Assembly: GCA_963715745.1 (NCBI GenBank)
Contig: OY970271.1
Location: 3,658,001 to 3,722,000, forward strand
From: CAWGJF01 sp963715745
GTDB lineage: Bacteria; Bacteroidota; Ignavibacteria; Ignavibacteriales; Ignavibacteriaceae
Direction of reading: 5' to 3'
DNA: 64,000 nt
Shown here piece after piece: positions 1-7,411 of the stretch. A program made the translations under genes and the position numbers. The first letter of the stretch is position 1. Each line of letters begins with the position of its first letter. The notes beneath the pieces are model-generated. The model worked only from the letters and a program-made list of their open reading frames with translations. It was not told the origin of the DNA and did no database searches.

Positions 1-2
1 TT

Positions 3-1100
3 GAAAATCTTACATTAACTGTTGCACATAAGGCAACAAAAAATTATCCGAAAGAAAAACTGAATTCAGAGCTTGAAAGTATGAATACACAAATTAATTC
101 AGGCTCAAACCTGGATTATTCTAATTTGAATCTTCTTTGCGTGAAACAAAATTTTGATGAATCGTGGAAAATTTTTTCTGACATAATTTTAAATCCACTT
201 TTTTCAGAAGAAGATTTGAAGCTTGAAAAAGAAAAAATGATAGCAAACGTTAAACAGACTAATGATAATCCCGATGCGTTCCTGCAAAAATTGGTTAATG
301 AAGAATTCTATGTTGGTCATCCTTATTCTATCGGTGTAAATGGTACAGAAGCAACTCTTAATTCTTTCACTACAAAAGACCTTTCCGATTTTTATTTACA
401 ACGGCTAAAAACTTCTAACATGCTGCTTGTTGTTGTCGGGAATATTTCAAAATCTGAATTGGAAAATAAAGTGAAAGAATCATTCAGCAATTTGGAGAAA
501 GGAAATTATCAGCCTGTGATGCTTCCTAAAGTTGTTCATGCAGAGCCATCGATTAAAATTGTTGAAAGAGAATTGCCAACCAACTATATCCAGGGAACAT
601 ATTCTGCACCATCACGAGGAACGGAAGATGGCTATACAATGTTAATTCTAAATTCCATTTTGCGTGATAGAATTTGGGTAGAAGTAAGAACCAAACGCAG
701 TTTATCTTATGCCCCATCTTCATTTTATAGGACAAATTTTTCAAACTATGGAGCAATTTATGTCACTGCGGTTGATCCGGATACAACAATAAAAGTAATG
801 TGTACTGAGCTTGAAAAAATGAAGAATGTTCCGATTACTGACAATGAGTTAAAAAATAAGGTAAGACAATTTATAACATTTTATTATCTCGGAAACGAAA
901 CTAACCAGGCACAGGCAAATAGCCTGGCATTTTATGAATTGTCTGGCATTGGATATAAAGTTGCAAAAGACTTCCTTAATCATATAAATAAAATCACACC
1001 AAAAGATATTCAGGATGTAGCGCAGAAGTATATAAAGAATCTTCAGTTTGTGTTGATCGGAAATCCAAAATCGATTGAAGTTTCTGAATATATGTATTAG
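3..1100 (+). CDS. M16 family metallopeptidase, C-terminal part (5' end outside window)
   Basis: The reading frame is open from the first bases of the window, so the gene begins upstream and the ATG at 81 is internal. The visible part starts in the region that normally lies just after the HxxEH zinc motif of M16 (pitrilysin/processing-peptidase) enzymes, so the motif itself is not seen. It continues through a typical M16 C-terminal domain (around YSIGVNGTEATLNSFT and the MLLVVVGNIS strand) and a second inactive-type half ending near residue 366 of the visible frame. Such proteins are usually periplasmic or outer-membrane-anchored zinc peptidases, often in pairs. A strong terminator follows. 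Family assignment is confident; catalytic activity cannot be judged from this fragment. Confidence 0.85.
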   Translation, partial: ENLTLTVAHKATKNYPKEKLNSELESMNTQINSGSNLDYSNLNLLCVKQNFDESWKIFSDIILNPLFSEEDLKLEKEKMIANVKQTNDNPDAFLQKLVNEEFYVGHPYSIGVNGTEATLNSFTTKDLSDFYLQRLKTSNMLLVVVGNISKSELENKVKESFSNLEKGNYQPVMLPKVVHAEPSIKIVERELPTNYIQGTYSAPSRGTEDGYTMLILNSILRDRIWVEVRTKRSLSYAPSSFYRTNFSNYGAIYVTAVDPDTTIKVMCTELEKMKNVPITDNELKNKVRQFITFYYLGNETNQAQANSLAFYELSGIGYKVAKDFLNHINKITPKDIQDVAQKYIKNLQFVLIGNPKSIEVSEYMY

Positions 1101-1116
1101 TAGGTTCGTCTAAATT

Positions 1117-1149
1117 AAAAATCCCCGCCAAATTGTGGGGATTTTTTTT
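1117..1149 (+). terminator. Rho-independent terminator after the M16 peptidase gene
   Basis: An AAAATCCCC arm (1117-1126) pairs with GGGGATTTT (1137 onward) and is followed by a run of T. It lies between the convergent M16 and ychF genes. The A-run on the other side means it may work in both directions. Confidence 0.85.
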
Positions 1150-1164
1150 AATGAAATTAACAAA

Positions 1165-2247
1165 CTAATTGTGACGAATTGAAATTATATCACCATCCTT
1201 AACAATATATTCCTTCCCTTCCAATCTCCACTTACCTGCATCTTTGGCTTTTGCAAATGAACTATACTCAACAAAATCATCATATCCTACAACTTCAGCA
1301 CGAATAAATTTTTTAAAGAAATCTGTATGAATTTCGCCAGCAGCTTCCTGGGCATTCATTCCTTTTTTTATTGTCCATGCACGGCATTCATCTTCGCCAA
1401 CTGTAAAGAATGACTGCAATCCAAGAAGATCATAAGCTCCCCGAATAAGACTGTCTAATGCAGATTCTTTTATTCCGTAATCTTTCATAAAAATTTCGGC
1501 ATCTTCATCACTTAACGCAGACATTTCTAATTCAATCTGTCCAAAAAACACTAACGCTTTTGTGTTGTGTCCGAGTTTCTTTTTGACAAGCTCATTTAAA
1601 TATTTCTCAGCATCATTAACCTGGTTTTCATCAAGATTCAGAGCAATCAACATTGGCTTAATTGAAAGAAGCTGGTAAGTTTTTAATATCATTAAATCTT
1701 CTTTAGTAAAAGAATGGTCTCTTAACGGTTTTTCCTTCTGTAAAAGCTCAAAACATTTTTCCAATACCGGTAATTCGTGTTTTAACTTATCATCCTGTGT
1801 TTTCTGAATTTGCTTTTTAATACTCTCAATTCTTTTTTCAACCAATGCCATATCAGAAAGAATAAATTCTGTTTCGAATGATTCTATATCACGCATCATA
1901 TTAATCGAACCTTCAGAATGAGGAACAGCTTCATTTTCAAATAATCTAACTACCTGAACGAGTGCATCATTTGTTTTAACTTTGCTGAGAAAATTTCCTG
2001 TAAACTGAGTTGAACCAGAATCTCCTTTTTGAAGACCAACTACATCAACAAGATCTATTGTTGCGTTAACTTTTTTCTTTGGATTGAACATTTCAGTCAA
2101 CTTATCGAGTCTTTCATCGGGAACTTTTATTATTGCCTGATGTGCTTCCGATTTAGCAAGCTCATTCGGATCAAGAAGAGTTTTTGTTATTGTTTGATAT
2201 AAAGTTGATTTGCCGCAGTATGGCAGTCCTACTATTCCAATTTGCAT
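1165..2247 (-). CDS. ychF: YchF/OLA1-family nucleotide-binding protein
   Basis: A 360-aa Obg-related P-loop ATPase/GTPase of the YchF family, a ribosome-associated protein implicated in stress responses. The G1 loop is GLPYCGKS (residues 7-14); most homologues have GLPNVGKS, so the Tyr-Cys pair is unusual. The G3 motif DVVG is at 68-71 and a G4-like NLDE at 204-207, matching the relaxed base specificity known for YchF. Residues from about 130 to 190 form the charged helical insertion and about 277-360 the C-terminal TGS domain. Length is normal for the family (about 363 aa). It stands alone, convergent with the M16 gene. Confidence 0.93.
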   Translation of the reverse strand: MQIGIVGLPYCGKSTLYQTITKTLLDPNELAKSEAHQAIIKVPDERLDKLTEMFNPKKKVNATIDLVDVVGLQKGDSGSTQFTGNFLSKVKTNDALVQVVRLFENEAVPHSEGSINMMRDIESFETEFILSDMALVEKRIESIKKQIQKTQDDKLKHELPVLEKCFELLQKEKPLRDHSFTKEDLMILKTYQLLSIKPMLIALNLDENQVNDAEKYLNELVKKKLGHNTKALVFFGQIELEMSALSDEDAEIFMKDYGIKESALDSLIRGAYDLLGLQSFFTVGEDECRAWTIKKGMNAQEAAGEIHTDFFKKFIRAEVVGYDDFVEYSSFAKAKDAGKWRLEGKEYIVKDGDIISIRHN

Positions 2248-2316
2248 TTCATTCCAGAAAATTTATTTGTTAATGTTAAATATACTAAAGAAATGACTTT
2301 GAGGAATTAAAAATGA

Positions 2317-2347
2317 AAAGCCGTTCCCTAAAAATCAGAACGGCTTT
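2317..2347 (-). terminator. Terminator of the DUF4382 lipoprotein gene
   Basis: Read on the minus strand, AAAGCCGTTC (2347-2338) pairs with GAACGGCTTT (2327-2318) and is followed by TTCATTTTT. It sits just after the stop codon of the upstream minus-strand gene and before ychF. Confidence 0.75.
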
Positions 2348-2370
2348 CGTGATTCAATATTTAAAATTTA

Positions 2371-3159
2371 TTAATTTGAATTCAAAACTATTGTACCAAT
2401 ATCTGTGTTTTGATTTGCATAAACCTGAATATTTGAAATTGTAGTATCTCTGTAAGCAGAATTATTTGGTTCGAAATTAACATCATATAAACCAGCATTC
2501 AAAGCAAAAAGCTTAAAGAAACCAAGTGTGTCAGGATAAGCTGTTATTGTATCAGTTCCTGATGTTGTATAGACCACAGCATTAGCATCAAGTGGAAGTA
2601 CCATACCGGATATACTACCCGACAGAATCATTGGAATAATTCTGCACGTCGGTTTTAATTTATATTGTCCGTTACCTGTAATAATTATCGATCTGTTAAC
2701 ATCAAAATCTAATAATAGTTCATATAAAGATCCGGGATCAATTGTAAATTCGTGAGTAAGTTTTAACCCGGTTTGATATCCACTGGGTATTATAAGGTCA
2801 TGCCTTACACCGCCATCTACTACATAACTGCCGTTACCGATTATTAATCTTATTTGTGTATAATGTCCAGATGCTAACATTGAATCTCCAAGTACAGCAG
2901 TTGCACCGTTCCTTAATTGCAGAAGATCGAAATATCTTGTCGAATCATTAATTATAAACCAGCCGCTTGTGCTGTCAGATCCGGATTTGTGAACTTCAAC
3001 CCTTTTAACACAAATTACAACTGAATCCAGAGAGGAAGGGCTGTCAGAAATATAAATTTTCAGCCTTCCATCCTGACCCGTCAGGTTTGCGTCAGTTGAA
3101 TTATCATTGCAGGCTGAAATCAACAGCGCCATTATTGCAAAAACCACTATGTATCTCAT
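2371..3159 (-). CDS. DUF4382 domain lipoprotein
   Basis: A 262-aa secreted lipoprotein. The N-terminus has a hydrophobic signal and a lipobox (LLISAC, Cys17), so it should be anchored to a membrane facing the periplasm or the outside. Residues about 30-175 match the DUF4382 pattern (GRLKIYISDSPSS at its start, then the YFDLLQLRNG segment and an LDFDVNRSI strand). The C-terminal ~80 residues look like a carboxypeptidase-regulatory-like beta-sandwich. Function is unknown. A clear Shine-Dalgarno (AAAGGAGT) precedes the ATG. It is divergent from the M48 protease gene and has its own terminator. Confidence 0.8.
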   Translation of the reverse strand: MRYIVVFAIMALLISACNDNSTDANLTGQDGRLKIYISDSPSSLDSVVICVKRVEVHKSGSDSTSGWFIINDSTRYFDLLQLRNGATAVLGDSMLASGHYTQIRLIIGNGSYVVDGGVRHDLIIPSGYQTGLKLTHEFTIDPGSLYELLLDFDVNRSIIITGNGQYKLKPTCRIIPMILSGSISGMVLPLDANAVVYTTSGTDTITAYPDTLGFFKLFALNAGLYDVNFEPNNSAYRDTTISNIQVYANQNTDIGTIVLNSN

Positions 3160-3323
3160 ATGTTACTCCTTTGATAATTATGATTGCAAACAAAATATAA
3201 TGGATAAAGCGCTAAAATTTAATTGAAAACAAGGTCATAAATTTTTGGGGGATATTGCAATTTTAGTCGATTAAGTTATTTTTTAATTCAACTTTAGATT
3301 ACTTTTTTAAAACTGGAGAACGA

Positions 3324-4130
3324 ATGAGAAGATTTAAATTATTTTTTATTTCCGTGCTTTGTTCACTCACTTTTTTACTATCCTGCAGCACGGTTCCTCT
3401 TACTGGCAGAAACCAGCTAAATCTTATTCCTTCCGGCGAAATGCTTTCTATGAGTTACCAACAGTATGGACAGTTTCTAAGTGAAAATAAATTAAGTAAT
3501 AACCCAACAAACACAACTATGGTAAAACGGGTCGGTCAGAATCTTCAACATGCGGTTGAAACTTACATGGCTCAGAACAATCTCAGCGACAGATTAAAAG
3601 GATATAAATGGGAATTTAACCTTGTTGAAGATCCGCAGGTAAATGCATGGTGCATGCCGGGAGGAAAAGTTGTAGTATACACCGGAATACTTCCGATAAC
3701 AAAAAATGAAACAGGTCTGGCTGTTGTACTTGGACATGAAATTGCTCATGCAATTGCGGAACATGGGAATGAAAGAATGAGCCAGGGTTTATTGCAACAA
3801 TTGGGTGGTGTTGCTTTATCAGTTGCTTTAAAAAATGAACCGGAAACCACCCAGGCATTATTTTACACTGCATACGGTGTTGGTACAACTGTAGGAGTTA
3901 TTCTTCCATTCAGCAGAACGCAGGAAAGTGAAGCTGACCATCTTGGATTAATTTTTATGGCAATGGCTGGATATAACCCAAATTCAGCAGTTGAATTTTG
4001 GCAAAGAATGGCAGAGTTAAAGGGCGGACAGGAACCTCCGGAATTTTTAAGCACTCACCCGTCAGATCAGACAAGAATTAATGATATTAAAAAATGGCTC
4101 CCGGATGCAATGAAATATTATAAGAAATAA
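3324..4130 (+). CDS. M48 family zinc metalloprotease, lipoprotein
   Basis: A 268-aa Ste24/BepA/LoiP-like periplasmic protease. Lipobox LLSC ends at Cys21, followed by the STVPLTGRNQ segment common to M48 lipoproteins of Gram-negatives. The zinc motif HEIAH is at residues 138-142, and the ESEADHLG motif that supplies the third ligand begins at 201. Family members degrade or help assemble outer-membrane proteins. The start is supported by GGAG seven bases before the ATG. The ferredoxin gene begins two bases after its stop, so the two are probably cotranscribed, though no functional link is evident. Confidence 0.92.
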   Translation: MRRFKLFFISVLCSLTFLLSCSTVPLTGRNQLNLIPSGEMLSMSYQQYGQFLSENKLSNNPTNTTMVKRVGQNLQHAVETYMAQNNLSDRLKGYKWEFNLVEDPQVNAWCMPGGKVVVYTGILPITKNETGLAVVLGHEIAHAIAEHGNERMSQGLLQQLGGVALSVALKNEPETTQALFYTAYGVGTTVGVILPFSRTQESEADHLGLIFMAMAGYNPNSAVEFWQRMAELKGGQEPPEFLSTHPSDQTRINDIKKWLPDAMKYYKK

Positions 4131-4132
4131 TT

Positions 4133-4378
4133 ATGAAAAATTTATCTGAAAGGAAGATCGGAGATTTTTTAGTAAGAATAGAAAAGAACAATTGCATTGG
4201 ATCAGAAAATTGTATCAATGTTGCACCTGATTTGTTTGAACTAGATGAAAACAGAATTTGTGAGTTTGTTGAAAAAGAAAACGAGATTCCAAAAGACAAA
4301 ATTATTGAAGCATGTTCAGTTTGCCCGGTAAGTGTACTTTATGTTTTTGATAAAGATGGTAAACAATTAATTCCATAA
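4133..4378 (+). CDS. Small ferredoxin of the 3Fe-4S/4Fe-4S single-cluster type
   Basis: An 81-aa acidic protein. Cysteines are at 21, 27, 43, 61 and 64. The C21-x5-C27 spacing with Ser at position 24, plus a distant CSVCP motif (61-65), is the arrangement of monocluster ferredoxins in which the usual middle cysteine is replaced, many of which bind a 3Fe-4S cluster. The PDLFELDEN segment (32-40) is also typical. It is probably a soluble electron carrier. It follows the protease stop by two bases without a clear ribosome binding site, suggesting translational coupling. The redox partner is not obvious nearby. Confidence 0.8.
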   Translation: MKNLSERKIGDFLVRIEKNNCIGSENCINVAPDLFELDENRICEFVEKENEIPKDKIIEACSVCPVSVLYVFDKDGKQLIP

Positions 4379-4399
4379 CACGAATTGATGACTGATTTT

Positions 4400-5086
4400 T
4401 TACCAATCAATTACTTTTTTATCTCTCCAGAATAATCCCGTATTATTTATTGGTGATTCAGTTGCAAGCCATACAATCGTTTCTGCTCCTTTTTTAACAG
4501 ATCTAGAGGCACCCATTCCACCCATATCTGTTCTAACCCAACCGGGACTAACGGAATTTACAGCTATATTTCTTTGTTCCAGAGCTGCTGCAAATTGTTT
4601 GGTAATTGCATTCATTGCTGCTTTTGAAATGCTGTATGCCGGTTCATAATTGCTCATACCTGCTAGTGAACCGGCTCCGCTTGAAACATTGATTATCCTT
4701 GAACCTGATTTTATATAAGGAAGAAATTCTCTTATTACTATAAACGCACCAACTGAATTTGTGTTCAATGTTTCCTGTAATTCTTTGGTCTTCATTTTTG
4801 TTATATCTTTTGAATCATTAAGTATTCCCGCATTATTTATCAACACATCCAGATTCAAAGATAATTTTCCAAAAGCTGAGGAAGCATTTTTTATACTCTC
4901 TTCATCTGCAACATCCATCTCTAAAAAATCAACTTCAAAATTTGAATCTTTTAATTTATTAACCGCTTCTTTTCCTTTTTCCTTATTTCTAGCAGAAAGA
5001 AAAACATGATATCCAAGTTCACCGAGCTCTTTGCAAATTTCAAAACCAATTCCACGATTTGCTCCTGTTACAAGAACTGTTTTCAT
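4400..5086 (-). CDS. SDR family NAD(P)-dependent oxidoreductase
   Basis: A 228-aa classical short-chain dehydrogenase/reductase. The nucleotide motif TGANRGIG is at residues 7-14, NNAG at 84-87, the catalytic Ser near 136 and YSISK giving Tyr151 and Lys155. The SARNK after beta-2 suggests NADP(H). The sequence resembles carbonyl-reductase-like SDRs; the substrate cannot be assigned. AGGAT lies before the start. It is convergent with the ferredoxin gene and follows, in the same direction, a second Rossmann-fold oxidoreductase gene. Confidence 0.88.
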   Translation of the reverse strand: MKTVLVTGANRGIGFEICKELGELGYHVFLSARNKEKGKEAVNKLKDSNFEVDFLEMDVADEESIKNASSAFGKLSLNLDVLINNAGILNDSKDITKMKTKELQETLNTNSVGAFIVIREFLPYIKSGSRIINVSSGAGSLAGMSNYEPAYSISKAAMNAITKQFAAALEQRNIAVNSVSPGWVRTDMGGMGASRSVKKGAETIVWLATESPINNTGLFWRDKKVIDW

Positions 5087-5141
5087 GATATCCTATTATT
5101 TTTTATTAATTATTAATTAATTCTTTCTATCTTCTTTGATA

Positions 5142-5834
5142 TTATTTCTTACCCATAACAATTTTAAAATTAAAAACAGGCGTTTGAAGTGTTCCCATTA
5201 ATCTTATCCAGATTGGCAAAATTTGTTCAGTTCCTCTTGCCGTAGTAATATCTCCCATATCAATTATATCTTTTTCATTCCAACCAAAAGTAATTAATAG
5301 GTTTTTAACTTCGGCTTTTGCATTTGAATCATTTCCATTCAGAAAAATATTTGTAGACTCTTGCAGCATTGAAGGATTAACCATTACACTTGCATTAAGT
5401 GTGTTCAAACTTTTTATAACTTTGGTCTTTGGAAAATTTCTCTGAATCTGTTCACCCAAAGAATCAGTATTGCAAACAGTTAATGAAGGCGGCATTCCTT
5501 TGGAAAAATCCAGAGGATTAGAAATATCCAGCAGGATTTTATTAGAAAGATTTTTTTCACCTGCCGATTTCAATGCATCCAAAGAACCCATTCCACTTGT
5601 TGCATTTACTATAAATTCTCCGAAAGACGCAGCTTCTGAATAAGTTCCAAACTGAACTTTTGAATTATTCTTCAGCCATTCGCTGAATGGTGGTCTTCCA
5701 AAATTATCTTTACCTGTTTTTGCCAGAGTCGCTTGTTTATCGCGAGTTCCCATCATAACTTCGTGACCAAGCTGTAATACTTTTTCAGCTATAGTTTGAC
5801 CAACCATACCTGTTCCAAGAATTCCTATTTTCAT
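5142..5834 (-). CDS. NADP oxidoreductase, F420-dependent-reductase-like (Rossmann fold)
   Basis: A 230-aa protein starting with a dinucleotide-binding GTGMVG loop (residues 7-12) and an MMGTRD segment after the second strand that fits NADP binding. The overall pattern is that of the 'NADP oxidoreductase, coenzyme F420-dependent' family (F420_oxidored), whose bacterial members often do not use F420. The substrate is unknown. A strong AAAGGAG ribosome binding site precedes the ATG. The downstream SDR gene is 55 bases away in the same orientation, so the two may be one transcript. Confidence 0.82.
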   Translation of the reverse strand: MKIGILGTGMVGQTIAEKVLQLGHEVMMGTRDKQATLAKTGKDNFGRPPFSEWLKNNSKVQFGTYSEAASFGEFIVNATSGMGSLDALKSAGEKNLSNKILLDISNPLDFSKGMPPSLTVCNTDSLGEQIQRNFPKTKVIKSLNTLNASVMVNPSMLQESTNIFLNGNDSNAKAEVKNLLITFGWNEKDIIDMGDITTARGTEQILPIWIRLMGTLQTPVFNFKIVMGKK

Positions 5835-5947
5835 TTTAACTCCTTTAAGATTATTGTTTTCTGTTTTTTACTAAAATAATTACTTCAAACTAAAGAAGGA
5901 ACCATTTAAAATGTATTTCAGTTTTGATGTGTTCATAATCAAATTAA

Positions 5948-6292
5948 TTAAACTTTTTTAAACCATTGAGTGCAGTAACCATTGGCATTGATTGGACCCT
6001 TGACCAGCTCACAGGTTCCACATGTTTTTCCCTGCAGCGGCGGATGAAAATGCGTGCAATTAAAACAAGTCTTATTCTTATCAGGAGTTGGAACAACGTA
6101 ACCAAACTGATCTCTGGTTTGAATATCTGCCTTGCTTAATCCGCTTAAATCTGTACAGGGATCATTTACTTTTTTTTGAGTCTGTTGTTTTTCTTCATTC
6201 CCACCGCAGGCTTCAATAAATGCAATAATTCCAGTTAACGAAATTGCAGAAACAAACAACTTCTTAAAAAATTCTGATCTGGAAATATTCAT
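5948..6292 (-). CDS. High-potential iron-sulfur protein (HiPIP), lipoprotein form
   Basis: A 114-aa protein with the HiPIP cysteine pattern: C76-x2-C79, C94 and C107, with aromatic and PP residues between them (HFHPP). HiPIPs are periplasmic one-electron carriers holding a 4Fe-4S cluster. The N-terminus has an ISRSEFFKKLF signal that resembles a twin-arginine motif in which the second Arg is Ser, followed by a hydrophobic stretch and lipobox FIEAC (Cys29). I chose the ATG at 6292 because AAAGGG lies before it; an ATG at 6316 in the same frame is possible. No electron-transport gene is adjacent. Confidence 0.85.
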   Translation of the reverse strand: MNISRSEFFKKLFVSAISLTGIIAFIEACGGNEEKQQTQKKVNDPCTDLSGLSKADIQTRDQFGYVVPTPDKNKTCFNCTHFHPPLQGKTCGTCELVKGPINANGYCTQWFKKV

Positions 6293-6500
6293 TTTGAATG
6301 CCCTTTCTTCTTTCATCAGTATACATTCTGGAGAAATAAAGTACATATAAATCTGTCATTTCATTCAACCAAAATTTTTTCAATGTGAGCTTGCTCAAAT
6401 GCAATTTTAAAGATCCCGTATAAGTTATATGGTCATGTAGTTTAAACAAGTTTTCATTATAATTACTTTAATTTATTTCACCTAACCAACCAGGAGAAAA

Positions 6501-7256
6501 ATGGAAAAGCTAAATAAGGTAGCCGAAATAACATTAATCTTCTGGTTAATGAAAATTATTGCGACTACACTTGGTGAAACTCTTGGTGATTTTATTTCAA
6601 TGACTTTAAACCTCGGCTATTTCTCAGGAATTCTTATAACCCTCATTTTTTTTCTTATAGTTCTCTTCACTCAATTATTTTCAAAGGAATATGTTCCTGT
6701 CTTTTACTGGCTTGTAATTATTGGGACTACTACCCTCGGAACCGAGATTTCAGATTTTATGGACAGAAGCCTGCATTTGGGATATGCTCTTGGAAGTCTT
6801 ATTTTATTTGGTTGCTTGGTTACAGCACTAATTTTTTGGTATAAGAAATTCAAATCTCTAAATGTCTATCCGATTTTTGATAAAAGAAAAGAAATTTATT
6901 ACTGGATAGCAATTCTATTTTCAAACAGTCTTGGAACAGCTTTCGGAGATTTTTTAAGTGACAATTTAGGATTAAGTTATCTGGATGGAGCAATTGTAAC
7001 AGCAAGTATAATTTTAGTTGTTGTTCTTCTCCATTATTTAACTAAACTAAATGAAATTGTTTTATTCTGGATTGCTTTTGTTTTTACAAGACCATTCGGT
7101 GCAACTTTTGGTGATTTCCTGACCAAACCACTTTCAAAAGGCGGTTTCGATTTAGGCACTCTTCCAGCTTCATTAGTTTCTATAACAATTATGACTTTCC
7201 TTATTATACTTTCACACAGGAAATTGCAAATTGTTAAAGTAAAAGATGAAAGTTAA
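6501..7256 (+). CDS. Four-repeat integral membrane protein (COG4705-like)
   Basis: A 251-aa, very hydrophobic inner-membrane protein with about eight predicted membrane helices. Four internal repeats are plain: LGETLGDF (24-31), LGTEISDF (79-86), LGTAFGDF (144-151) and FGATFGDF (199-206), each placed in an equivalent helix pair and followed by an LxLGY-type turn. This matches the uncharacterised COG4705 family. Function is unknown. The start is supported by CAGGAG eight bases upstream. The 150 bases between it and icd hold no recognisable gene. Confidence 0.8.
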   Translation: MEKLNKVAEITLIFWLMKIIATTLGETLGDFISMTLNLGYFSGILITLIFFLIVLFTQLFSKEYVPVFYWLVIIGTTTLGTEISDFMDRSLHLGYALGSLILFGCLVTALIFWYKKFKSLNVYPIFDKRKEIYYWIAILFSNSLGTAFGDFLSDNLGLSYLDGAIVTASIILVVVLLHYLTKLNEIVLFWIAFVFTRPFGATFGDFLTKPLSKGGFDLGTLPASLVSITIMTFLIILSHRKLQIVKVKDES

Positions 7257-7411
7257 GTTCATCCTTCATCATAGGTATCCTCTTTTTACGTCTCGTTTCG
7301 TTTTATATAGTCTCCGGCTGCAACAATCTTTAATAATTAGCGAAGGTTCAGTATTTTTAAGATTATTTTTAATTCTTATTTACTCAAACCGCATATTAAA
7401 CAGGGAAACAA

